A DNA stretch of 64,000 bases, from contig NZ_JBFAMC010000001.1 in assembly GCF_040656415.1 (NCBI RefSeq), positions 1,426,001-1,490,000 of the forward strand, written 5' to 3'. Made by a program: the position numbers and the translations under genes. Positions 1 through 7,324 of this stretch are shown here, one piece after another. Under the pieces are notes generated by a model, which was given only the letters and a program-made list of their open reading frames with translations, searched no databases and was not told where the DNA came from. This DNA comes from Rhodococcus_F sp040656415 (GTDB taxonomy: Bacteria > Actinomycetota > Actinomycetes > Mycobacteriales > Mycobacteriaceae). Position 1 is the stretch's first letter; every line of letters begins with the position of its first letter.

Positions 1-172
1 AAGCGTGCGCCGCAAGGCCATGGACGAACTCTCACGGATTCAGAAGGAAGGCGAGGCCGGCGAGGACGAGGTCGGGCGTGCAGAGAAGGAACTCGACAAG
101 ACGACTGCCCGCTACGTCGGGCAGATCGACGAACTTGTCAAGCACAAGGAAGCCGAGTTGCTGGAAGTTTAG
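1..172 (+). CDS. frr: Ribosome recycling factor, C-terminal end (partial)
   Basis: The window opens inside this gene; the reading frame starts at base 2 and stops with TAG at 170-172, leaving 56 codons. The visible tail, with VRRKAMDEL near its start and KHKEAELLEV at its end, is the typical C-terminal helix of ribosome recycling factor, which with EF-G splits post-termination ribosomes. cdsA follows after 28 bases on the same strand, as in mycobacteria, where pyrH-frr-cdsA form one unit. The 5' part lies outside the window. Confidence 0.93.
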   Translation, partial: SVRRKAMDELSRIQKEGEAGEDEVGRAEKELDKTTARYVGQIDELVKHKEAELLEV

Positions 173-200
173 TTGTGAAACGAGGAGTGGATCGGGGACA

Positions 201-1127
201 GTGACCGTGCCAGCAGAACACGGGACCCCAAGCGGACCCATATCAGAGGGTGACTCCTCACGACCGCTCTCCGGGAGAGAGCCATCAGGGGATGCGGCTC
301 CCGTCACCAAGTCGAAGGCAGGGCGAAACCTCCCAGCGGCGATCGCGGTCGGTGGCGGTCTCGGAATCGCCCTGATCGTTGTCCTGGTCTACATGCCCCT
401 GGTGTGGATCGCCGTCGTGGCGGTCGCTATGGCAGTTGCAACCTGGGAGGTCACCAAGCGACTCCGGGAGTCCGACATCGATGCGCCCAGGATTCCGCTG
501 CTCGTCGGCGGCCAGGCGATCTTGTGGCTCGGGTGGCCCTTCGGTCCCTTGGGGGTGCTCAGTGCTTTCGCAGGCACCGTGCTGGTCTGCATGGTCTGGC
601 GCCTCTTCGATCAAGGCTTGAAGGCGACGCCACGGAACTTCCTCCGAGACACCGCGATCACCGTGTTCGTGGCGGCGTGGATTCCGCTACTGGCTGCGTT
701 CGCCGTCCTGATGGTGCTGCAGGAAGACGGTGCCGGTCGCGTATTCGCCCTGATGATCGGAGTCGTCTGTTCCGATGTCGGCGGTTATGTGGCAGGTGTC
801 TTCTTCGGCAAACACCCGATGGTTCCTAGGATCAGCCCGAAGAAGTCGTGGGAGGGATTTGCTGGGTCGATGCTGTTCTGTGTGATCGGCAGCATCCTCT
901 CGGTCAGCCTGATCCTCGGCGCGAACCCGTTGATCGGTTTGCTCCTCGGCGTCGTCCTCGTGGTTACCGCAACGCTCGGCGATCTCATCGAATCACAGGT
1001 CAAGAGGGAACTCGGTATCAAGGACATGGGTACGCTGCTGCCCGGTCACGGCGGCATCATGGACCGTCTCGATTCCCTGCTGCCATCAGCATTCGTGACG
1101 TGGCTGGTGCTGACGGCGCTTGTCTGA
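201..1127 (+). CDS. cdsA: Phosphatidate cytidylyltransferase
   Basis: Makes CDP-diacylglycerol from phosphatidic acid and CTP, the entry point to cardiolipin, phosphatidylinositol and other phospholipids, in the inner membrane. The 308-residue product has a hydrophilic N-terminus of about 40 residues followed by several hydrophobic segments. Near residues 265-295 it carries the family signature (SQVKRELGIKD, then PGHGGIMDRLD). The GTG start at 201 is chosen because GAGGAG lies about 13 bases upstream; an in-frame GTG at 207 is possible. It follows frr closely, and its stop overlaps the start of the next gene, so translational coupling is likely. Confidence 0.93.
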   Translation: MTVPAEHGTPSGPISEGDSSRPLSGREPSGDAAPVTKSKAGRNLPAAIAVGGGLGIALIVVLVYMPLVWIAVVAVAMAVATWEVTKRLRESDIDAPRIPLLVGGQAILWLGWPFGPLGVLSAFAGTVLVCMVWRLFDQGLKATPRNFLRDTAITVFVAAWIPLLAAFAVLMVLQEDGAGRVFALMIGVVCSDVGGYVAGVFFGKHPMVPRISPKKSWEGFAGSMLFCVIGSILSVSLILGANPLIGLLLGVVLVVTATLGDLIESQVKRELGIKDMGTLLPGHGGIMDRLDSLLPSAFVTWLVLTALV

Positions 1128-1833
1128 CCGCCCGATCCGGAAGATTCCGAGCCCGAACATTTGGCACTGGCCGGAAGTGTACGAGGTCGAGAATCGCGCC
1201 CAGGACGTCGAGGGGGCGATCTTCCGGCACTTGAGGGCGACGTTCGACTGGGCTGGCCGCACCGTCGTAGACATCGGCTGTGGGTCGGGATTCCACCTAC
1301 CGCTGTTCGCGGAATCCGCGGAAACGGTCATCGGGATCGAGCCTCACCAGCCGTTGGTGAACCTGGCCCGTCAGCGGGTGGTCGGCATGGGCAATATCCG
1401 GGTGATCGACGGCTCCGCTCAACACATGCCCCTCGATGATGCGAGCGTGGATCTCGTGCACGCCCGCACCGCCTACTTCTTCGGTCCCGGGTGTGGGCCG
1501 GGAATCGCTGAGGCGCTGCGAGTGCTGCGGCCGGGGGGAGCGCTCGTCGTGGTAGATCTCGATGCCACCGCTCATCCATACGGCGAGTGGATGCGTGCGG
1601 ACCTGCCGCAGTACCGTCCGGCGGCCGTAGAGCGATTCTTCGCGGCACAGGGCTTCGACCTCGCGCGAGTGGAGACGAAGTGGGAATTTTCCGATCGCGA
1701 AGCGCTTCGCGGAGTTCTGAACATCGAGTTCACGAAGAGGACGGCGGCAAGGGCATTCGCGCACATACCGGGGCTTTCGCTCGACGTGCGTTACCGCGTA
1801 CACGTCCGTAGGAAGCCCGAAGGCCTGCTCTGA
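1120..1833 (+). CDS. Class I SAM-dependent methyltransferase
   Basis: A 237-residue methyltransferase of unknown substrate. The SAM-binding glycine motif VVDIGCGSGF lies at about residues 49-58, with an acidic end of the second strand (GIEPHQ) and a later VLRPGGALVVVD motif typical of the UbiE/type 11 fold. The TTG start at 1120 overlaps the last codons of cdsA by 8 bases, suggesting coupled translation. The last 33 codons, stop included, are repeated about 1.6 kb downstream beyond the lipase gene. The substrate cannot be read from the sequence. Confidence 0.82.
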   Translation: MSDRPIRKIPSPNIWHWPEVYEVENRAQDVEGAIFRHLRATFDWAGRTVVDIGCGSGFHLPLFAESAETVIGIEPHQPLVNLARQRVVGMGNIRVIDGSAQHMPLDDASVDLVHARTAYFFGPGCGPGIAEALRVLRPGGALVVVDLDATAHPYGEWMRADLPQYRPAAVERFFAAQGFDLARVETKWEFSDREALRGVLNIEFTKRTAARAFAHIPGLSLDVRYRVHVRRKPEGLL

Positions 1834-1962
1834 CCGCCGTGTACTAGTGCAGGTGGGGCAATGTCGCAATTGCGCGCAACGAACCCGTCGGCGGTTGCGT
1901 CGACCTCGATTCCGCCGTCGCACGGTGGATACCCGCCGTATTGACAACGCCCCCGTTGATCG

Positions 1963-1978
1963 TGTGATGTGTTTCACA
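1963..1978 (+). promoter_or_regulatory. Crp/GlxR-type palindrome at the lipase start
   Basis: The bases read TGTGA-TGTGTT-TCACA, an exact match to the TGTGA-N6-TCACA consensus of cAMP receptor proteins and close to the GlxR and mycobacterial Crp consensus. A TTGACA -35-like hexamer is at 1941-1946. The right arm touches the ATG at 1978, so a bound regulator would block transcription or an almost leaderless message. Binding is inferred, not shown. Confidence 0.6.
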
Positions 1979-3276
1979 TGGTCATTCAGCGATTGGGCAG
2001 GGGGGCCGCCCTGGTGTTGGGTGTGTGCCTTGCAGTCGTGAGCGCCGGCGCCGCACCGGCCGAACCGGCTGATTCCGCACCGGTCGATTTCTACGACGTG
2101 CCGACCCCCCTTCCTGCGGGAGTGCCGGGCGACGTGCTGAAGTCCGAGTCGTATCCGCCCGCGCTGACCGTGCCGAATCAGGTCGGACCGTGGCCGTCGG
2201 GTGCACAGCGGATCATGTACCGCAGCACGAACGCCCACGGGGAGGCGGTCGCGGTGACCGGAACCTACTTCGACGCGAGCGTGCCGTGGACCGAAGGCGG
2301 CCCCCGGCCACTGGTTGTCTTCGCGCCTGGGACGCAGGGTCAAGGCGACCAGTGTGCACCATCGAAGCTGTTCGCCGAGGTCGTCCACTACACCCCGCCG
2401 CTCGACTTCGCGGTGGAGTACGAGACCATACAGGTGTATGCACTGCTCTCCCGCGGTATGGACGTCGTAGTCACGGACTACGAGGGGCTCGGCACGCCCG
2501 GGATTCACTCGTACACCGACCGACGCGCGGAGGGGTACGCCGTACTCGATGCGGCGCGGGCGGCGACCAGGTTGCCTGATACCCAAATCGGCGACGACAG
2601 CCCGATCGGACTGTGGGGCTACTCGCAGGGCGGGGGAGCGAGCGCCGCCGCAGCCGAGTTGCAGGGTACGTACGCACCCGAGCTGAACATCCGCGGCACG
2701 TACGCGGGGGGTGTGCCTGCAGACCTGCGCGCCGTGGCAGAAAAAATAGACGGTGGGGTGGGCACAGGTCTTCTCGGGTATTCGGTCAACGCCTTCTACG
2801 CTGGTTACCCAGAAATTCGCGGCGAAATCGACAGCGTACTGAGCCCGTACGGACGCGAGGTACTCGACGAAATCGCGACTCAGTGCGTCCCGGAGACGTC
2901 CACGCGGTACGGACTGCACCGCACCTCGGAGTGGACGCGGGACGGTCGCACCTTCGCCGAACTCATAGACACGTTGCCGAACGTCGGGGCTGTCATCGAC
3001 GAGCAGCGCATCGGGCGTTTGACGCCTCGCAGTCCGGTTCTGATCGCTCAGGGCCGCAATGACGATCTGGTTCCCTACGCGCAGGCTCGGACACTCGCCG
3101 ACGATTGGTGCCGACTCGGCGCGACAGTCGAGTTCAGCGTCCAGGAGATCCCGCCGATCGCGCCCGGATTCGTCATCGGCCACGTGCTGCCTGCGGGCAC
3201 CGTGCTGCCCCAAGCGCTCGGCTGGATGACCGATCGATTCGTGGGCGCCCCGGCGCCGTCGACCTGCAACGCGTGA
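1978..3276 (+). CDS. Secreted LIP-family lipase/esterase
   Basis: A 432-residue alpha/beta hydrolase of the secretory lipase (LIP) type common in Rhodococcus and Nocardia. The N-terminus (RLGRGAALVLGVCLAVVSAG, then AAPAEPA) is a clear export signal with an Ala-x-Ala cleavage area near residue 28. The nucleophile motif GYSQGG is near residue 213, a likely Asp is in GRNDDLVP near residue 360 and a His in IGHVLP near 400. ATG 1978 is preferred; a GTG at 1969 is in frame. No convincing ribosome-binding site is visible, which fits a leaderless or very short leader transcript. It sits between two copies of a methyltransferase gene tail. Substrate, probably acyl esters or triacylglycerol, is inferred. 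Confidence 0.8.
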   Translation: MVIQRLGRGAALVLGVCLAVVSAGAAPAEPADSAPVDFYDVPTPLPAGVPGDVLKSESYPPALTVPNQVGPWPSGAQRIMYRSTNAHGEAVAVTGTYFDASVPWTEGGPRPLVVFAPGTQGQGDQCAPSKLFAEVVHYTPPLDFAVEYETIQVYALLSRGMDVVVTDYEGLGTPGIHSYTDRRAEGYAVLDAARAATRLPDTQIGDDSPIGLWGYSQGGGASAAAAELQGTYAPELNIRGTYAGGVPADLRAVAEKIDGGVGTGLLGYSVNAFYAGYPEIRGEIDSVLSPYGREVLDEIATQCVPETSTRYGLHRTSEWTRDGRTFAELIDTLPNVGAVIDEQRIGRLTPRSPVLIAQGRNDDLVPYAQARTLADDWCRLGATVEFSVQEIPPIAPGFVIGHVLPAGTVLPQALGWMTDRFVGAPAPSTCNA

Positions 3277-3305
3277 CGCCGGGCGCGGGAGAGACATCTT
3301 GGCCG

Positions 3306-3404
3306 AAGAAGACGGCGGCGTGGGCATTCGCACGCATGCCGGGCCTGTCGCTCGACGTGCGTTACCGCGCGCAAGTCCGTAGGAAGTGCGAAGACCTACG
3401 CTGA
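3306..3404 (+). pseudogene. Duplicated 3' tail of the upstream methyltransferase gene
   Basis: These 99 bases match 1735-1833, the last 33 codons of the methyltransferase, at about 83 positions by my count, in the same codon phase and ending at the same TGA. Similarity continues for a few bases past the stop (GTACTA-TGC-GGTG pattern). There is no start codon or SAM-binding domain, so it is a gene remnant and not an independent gene. Its position right after the lipase suggests that the lipase arrived with, or inside, a duplicated methyltransferase copy. Confidence 0.75.
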
Positions 3405-3414
3405 TTCTCGGGTA

Positions 3415-4269
3415 CTACTGCGGTGTGATGTCGAATATCCGCGCGAGGGCGTTGATTTTCTTCGCTTTCGCGAGCTTGGGGACATCGCTGCCGTCTCGGA
3501 CACCGGATCCGTCCTCGCCGAGGGCGGCGATGACTTCACGGGCCCACTTGGTCTCGGCGGGCGACGGGCTCAGGGCATCGTTGACAGGAGCCGTCTGCTC
3601 GATCGACATGCACAGTTTCCCGGTCATGCCCATCGAAAGGCTCAGTGCCGCGGCCCTGATCAGTGCATCGGTGTCCGTGACCAGGGCGGGGCCATCGATC
3701 GGGGGGCAGATTCGCGCCGCCCGACTCGCTATGGACAGCCGCGATCGCGGGTACGCCATAGCCAATGGCGAGTCGTCCATGCCGGTGTCGCGACGGAAGT
3801 CACCACTGCCGAACGCCAGCCGGAATGTGGCCTCGGTACGTGCGATTTCGGGTGCCGCCTCCAACCCCACCGCGGACTCGATGAGCGCGAGAACCTTGGT
3901 GGCCTCGGGGAGCCTGTCTGCAGTTGCGTCGACCTGCATGCCGCTCTCGGTCTTGGCAAGCATGACGCCTTCGAGGCCTTGCACATCGCTGAGGGCGTCC
4001 AGATCGTCGGCCCAGTAGGAGGTGGTCGCGTCGTTGATACGCACCCACGCGCGGTGGCGTTCGCTGAGCCATGCCGCAACGTCGGCCCTGGCTTGCGGTT
4101 TGCGGTCTGGGGTGACGGCATCCTCGAGGTCGAGAATTATGGCATCCGCCGCGCTGGTGTGTGCCGCCTCGAAATTCTCGGGTCTTCCAGCGGGAACCAG
4201 GAGCCACGATCTTGCCTGTTCGGCTGCGATGCGAGGTGCCAAAGTCGTCTCTTTGTCGGCTGTCGTCAT
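3415..4269 (-). CDS. HpcH/HpaI aldolase/citrate lyase family (CitE-like) protein
   Basis: A 284-residue TIM-barrel lyase of the CitE-like group, which cleaves or forms CoA-thioester or oxo-acid aldol bonds using Mg2+. Visible marks are LDLEDAV (about residues 46-52), LIESAVG (about 129-135, with the likely metal-binding Glu) and FGSGDFRRDTG (about 153-163). ATG at 4269 is preferred because GAAGG lies just upstream; an in-frame GTG lies 12 bases earlier. It is a single gene, divergent from rlmN. No citrate lyase alpha or gamma subunit gene is nearby, so it is not part of a citrate lyase complex. The exact substrate is unknown. Confidence 0.82.
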   Translation of the reverse strand: MTTADKETTLAPRIAAEQARSWLLVPAGRPENFEAAHTSAADAIILDLEDAVTPDRKPQARADVAAWLSERHRAWVRINDATTSYWADDLDALSDVQGLEGVMLAKTESGMQVDATADRLPEATKVLALIESAVGLEAAPEIARTEATFRLAFGSGDFRRDTGMDDSPLAMAYPRSRLSIASRAARICPPIDGPALVTDTDALIRAAALSLSMGMTGKLCMSIEQTAPVNDALSPSPAETKWAREVIAALGEDGSGVRDGSDVPKLAKAKKINALARIFDITPQ

Positions 4270-4562
4270 GTCGGCCTTCACAGTCGTATCTTCTCGGTGA
4301 TGTTCACAACAATCATGCGCGCCGAGCACCCTCGTGATCCACCCGAGAAACTACTGTTCGGTCAGTTGGTCACATCAAATCTGCGCTCGAGTCGGTCCGA
4401 AGTTGTCGGTATACATCGATCTTCGTTCAACCAGACCAAATCCGCATGTCCAACGGGCGACCGGAAGACCGGGATCAGGCATCCGTGTGTGGTTCGCGAC
4501 TCGAGAAATTTGAGAATTACGATTAACGGAATGACAGCGACAAATGGAACAATCCCGAAATT
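4270..4562. other. Divergent promoter region between the CitE-like gene and rlmN
   Basis: These 293 bases hold no credible gene. The part from about 4370 to 4560 is visibly richer in A and T than its surroundings, as expected for a promoter region. A TATACA hexamer at 4410-4415 could be a -10 box for rlmN. A short GTGA-TGT-TCAC palindrome lies near 4297-4307, close upstream of the leftward gene. I see no structured RNA here. Confidence 0.4.
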
Positions 4563-5672
4563 GTGGCTGTTTCTCTCCCCCTCGTGTTCACCGCGCCCCG
4601 GCGTGGGATGCCCTCTCGGCATCTCGCGGACCTCGACCCCTCCGAGCGACGAGAGGCGGTCGCGTCGCTGGGTCTGCCTGGCTTCCGCGCAGACCAGCTC
4701 GCCCGCCAGTACTACGCGCGGCTGGAGGCGGATCCCGAGAAGATGACAGATCTGCCGGCAGCAGTCCGAGAGCAGGTCGGCTCCGCCCTCTTCCCGACGC
4801 TGTTGACGTCGATCAATCATGTGGCCTGCGATGGTGGTGAAACCCGCAAGACGTTGTGGAGGGCGAACGACGGAGCACTGCTCGAAAGCGTCCTCATGCG
4901 CTACCCCGACCGTGCGACGCTCTGCATCTCCAGTCAGGCTGGGTGCGGCATGGCCTGCCCTTTCTGCGCGACCGGCCAGGCGGGGCTGCAACGCAATCTG
5001 TCCACGGCAGAGATCGTCGACCAGGTGCGGGCTGCGGCGAAGGCGCTGCGGGACGGCGAGGTGGCCGGCGGCCCGGGCAGGTTGTCGAACGTGGTCTTCA
5101 TGGGGATGGGGGAGCCACTGGCTAACTACAAGCGCGTGGTCGCGGCGGTGAGACGCATCACCTCACCCGCCCCGGACGGACTCGGGTTGTCGCAGCGGTC
5201 TGTGACGGTGTCGACGGTCGGATTGGCTCCCGCCATCCGCAAGCTCGCTGACGAGGATCTCAGCGTTACGTTGGCGGTGTCCCTGCACACACCCGACGAT
5301 GAGCTGAGAGACACACTGGTTCCGGTCAACAACCGGTGGCCGGTGGCCGAGGTTCTCGAAGCCGCCCGGTACTACGCGGACAAGACGGGCAGGCGGGTCT
5401 CGATCGAGTACGCATTGATCCGAGATGTCAACGATCAGCCGTGGCGAGCAGATCTGTTGGGTAAGAGGTTACGCAAAGCCCTAGGTGCCTTGGCGCATGT
5501 GAACCTGATCCCGCTCAACCCCACCCCGGGTAGCGAATGGGACGCGAGTCCGAAGCCGGTGGAGAAGGAATTCGTCAGGCGCGTGCTCGCGCAAGGAGTG
5601 TCCTGCACGGTGCGCGACACCCGTGGCCAGGACATCGCAGCCGCCTGTGGTCAACTCGCGGCCGAGAACTGA
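4563..5672 (+). CDS. rlmN: 23S rRNA (adenine-2503-C2)/tRNA methyltransferase
   Basis: A radical-SAM enzyme that methylates C2 of A2503 in 23S rRNA and also tRNA, tuning decoding and antibiotic sensitivity. The radical-SAM cluster motif CGMACPFCATG lies at about residues 128-138. The second catalytic cysteine is in SCTVRDTRGQD near residue 349. The length of 369 residues is normal. GTG 4563 is chosen because the N-terminus (MAVSLPLVFTAPRRG) matches actinobacterial family members. It has its own promoter region and ends at a strong hairpin terminator. Confidence 0.95.
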   Translation: MAVSLPLVFTAPRRGMPSRHLADLDPSERREAVASLGLPGFRADQLARQYYARLEADPEKMTDLPAAVREQVGSALFPTLLTSINHVACDGGETRKTLWRANDGALLESVLMRYPDRATLCISSQAGCGMACPFCATGQAGLQRNLSTAEIVDQVRAAAKALRDGEVAGGPGRLSNVVFMGMGEPLANYKRVVAAVRRITSPAPDGLGLSQRSVTVSTVGLAPAIRKLADEDLSVTLAVSLHTPDDELRDTLVPVNNRWPVAEVLEAARYYADKTGRRVSIEYALIRDVNDQPWRADLLGKRLRKALGALAHVNLIPLNPTPGSEWDASPKPVEKEFVRRVLAQGVSCTVRDTRGQDIAAACGQLAAEN

Positions 5673-5688
5673 ATTCGCGAAATCCACG

Positions 5689-5730
5689 AACGAACCCCTC
5701 GTCCCGATCAATCGGGACGAGGGGTTCGTT
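5689..5730. terminator. Bidirectional terminator hairpin between rlmN and the DUF2631 gene
   Basis: A perfect 20-base inverted repeat with only two bases between the arms: 5689-5708 pairs with 5711-5730, including CCCCTCGTCCCGAT and its complement. It sits between the convergent ends of rlmN (stop 5672) and the leftward gene (stop 5771), so it can end transcription from both sides. T and A runs beyond the stem are short, as often in actinobacteria. Confidence 0.85.
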
Positions 5731-5770
5731 CAATTCTCAGCTCGTCTTCGTAACCAGCCTGGCCTCGAAG

Positions 5771-6040
5771 CTACCGAGGCTTGCGTCGCAAGACGATGTC
5801 GCGGACGAGGATGGCGACCAGCAGGGCTGCGCTGCCGACCAGCCACCAGTCTTCGACCCTGCCGGTGTGGTTGCCGATGATCATCGTCAATAGGAAGGCC
5901 GCGAAGAACCACCCGAGGAATCGGAACGTCCTGGGAGCTTCTCCACTCCAGCCCCACGCCGCCGACGGAACTTCCGCGGTGTCGACGTGCCCGGCCACGA
6001 GGGGGTCGCTGGACGAAGGCTCCAACTGGGTATCGGCCAC
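5771..6040 (-). CDS. DUF2631 small membrane protein
   Basis: An 89-residue protein with an acidic, polar N-terminal half (about 45 residues) and two hydrophobic segments (FLGWFFAAFLLTMII and WLVGSAALLVAILV) ending in a basic RRKPR tail. This is the layout of the actinobacterial DUF2631 family, whose function is unknown. GTG 6040 is chosen because a perfect AGGAGG (minus-strand reading of 6048-6053) lies 7 bases upstream. It is divergent from dxr and convergent with rlmN, as in related genomes. Confidence 0.8.
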   Translation of the reverse strand: MADTQLEPSSSDPLVAGHVDTAEVPSAAWGWSGEAPRTFRFLGWFFAAFLLTMIIGNHTGRVEDWWLVGSAALLVAILVRDIVLRRKPR

Positions 6041-6160
6041 GATCGATCCTCCTGCAGATTCGGTTGCGCTACTCGACACATCGTGGCATACGACTGTGCG
6101 TCGTACGTAGCGGGGCCATCCGTTGCGGGAAACAGCAGTTCCATCAGGAACAATAGGCGC

Positions 6161-7318
6161 GTGGATGAAACCAGGCCCACTCGTGTCCTCCTCCTCGGCA
6201 GCACCGGTTCGATCGGTACGCAGGCGTTGGAGGTGGTGGCCGCCAATCCGGACCGGTTCGAAATCGTGGGTCTGTGTGCCGGCGGGGGAAACGTAGATCT
6301 ACTGGCAGAGCAGATCCGGGAGACGGGTGTCTCTTCTGTTGCCGTCGCAGACCCCGAGGCCGCCCGCGCGCTGGATCCACCGGGTGTGCTGAGCGGACCC
6401 GGCGCGGCAACCGAGTTGGTTCGCACCGTCGAGGCGGATGTCGTCCTCAACGCGCTCGTCGGATCCCTGGGGCTGGAGCCGACACTGGCGGCACTCGAGT
6501 CGGGAGCCCGCCTCGCGCTGGCGAACAAAGAGTCGCTCATCGCGGGTGGGCCACTCGTGACGGCGGCCGCGGCGCCGGGTCAGATCGTGCCCGTGGACTC
6601 CGAGCACTCCGCCTTGGCGCAATGTCTGCGCGGGGGGCGCTCGGACGAGGTCGACAGGCTCGTGCTCACTGCCTCGGGTGGGCCGTTCCGCGGCTGGAGT
6701 GTTGAAGATCTCGAGAGTGTCAGCCCGGCGCAAGCGCTGGCCCATCCGACATGGTCGATGGGTCCGATGAACACGCTGAACTCCGCAACCCTGGTCAACA
6801 AGGGGCTCGAGCTGATCGAGACCCACCTGCTGTTCGGAGTCGACTACGACCGGATCGACGTCACTGTCCATCCGCAGTCCATCGTCCATTCGATGGTGAC
6901 GTTCACCGACGGTTCGACGCTGGCGCAGGCCAGCCCGCCAGATATGAAGCTACCCATAGCACTTGCGCTGGGCTGGCCGGACCGGGTCGCCGGTGCCGCG
7001 GCGGCATGCGACTTCACGGCTGCGGCCACCTGGGAGTTCGAGCCGCTCGACGCCAAGGTTTTTCCTGCTGTCGACCTCGCCAGGGAAGCCGGTAAGGGAG
7101 GAGGATGTCTCACCGCCGTTTACAACGCGGCCAACGAGGTTGCGGCTGACGCGTTCTCGAGGGGCGGAATAAGCTTTCCCGCCATCGTCCGCACCATAGC
7201 CGCGGTGCTCTCGCAGGCGGATCAGTGGTCGACACCACCGGCTAACGTGGAAGATGTACTGGCCGCTGACGGCTGGGCACGTGAGCGGGCACGTCAACTC
7301 GTCAACCAGGAGGGCTAG
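6161..7318 (+). CDS. dxr: 1-deoxy-D-xylulose-5-phosphate reductoisomerase
   Basis: Second step of the MEP isoprenoid pathway: rearranges and reduces DXP to MEP with NADPH and a divalent metal; target of fosmidomycin. The product has 385 residues. The NADPH loop GSTGSIG is at residues 13-19, LANKES near 122, the metal site DSEHSA follows and the flexible loop region carries HPQSIVHSM. GTG 6161 is chosen because VDETRPTRVLLLG starts directly before the Rossmann fold and AGGAA lies about 10 bases upstream; earlier in-frame codons run through the divergent promoter. rip1 starts 6 bases after the stop, so the two are co-transcribed. Confidence 0.95.
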   Translation: MDETRPTRVLLLGSTGSIGTQALEVVAANPDRFEIVGLCAGGGNVDLLAEQIRETGVSSVAVADPEAARALDPPGVLSGPGAATELVRTVEADVVLNALVGSLGLEPTLAALESGARLALANKESLIAGGPLVTAAAAPGQIVPVDSEHSALAQCLRGGRSDEVDRLVLTASGGPFRGWSVEDLESVSPAQALAHPTWSMGPMNTLNSATLVNKGLELIETHLLFGVDYDRIDVTVHPQSIVHSMVTFTDGSTLAQASPPDMKLPIALALGWPDRVAGAAAACDFTAAATWEFEPLDAKVFPAVDLAREAGKGGGCLTAVYNAANEVAADAFSRGGISFPAIVRTIAAVLSQADQWSTPPANVEDVLAADGWARERARQLVNQEG

Positions 7319-7324
7319 AACTGC

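Noticed and set aside
1297..3333. Long open frame of 678 codons on the minus strand across the methyltransferase and lipase
   Set aside because: It is antisense to two clear genes and its product is arginine-rich without any family pattern, a usual shadow in high-GC DNA.
3105..3404. Separate 99-codon gene overlapping the lipase end
   Set aside because: Only the last 33 codons look like protein and they copy the methyltransferase tail; the first part is a shadow of the lipase.
4297..4307. Crp site before the CitE-like gene
   Set aside because: GTGA-TGT-TCAC has a 3-base spacer instead of the required 6, so it does not fit the Crp consensus.
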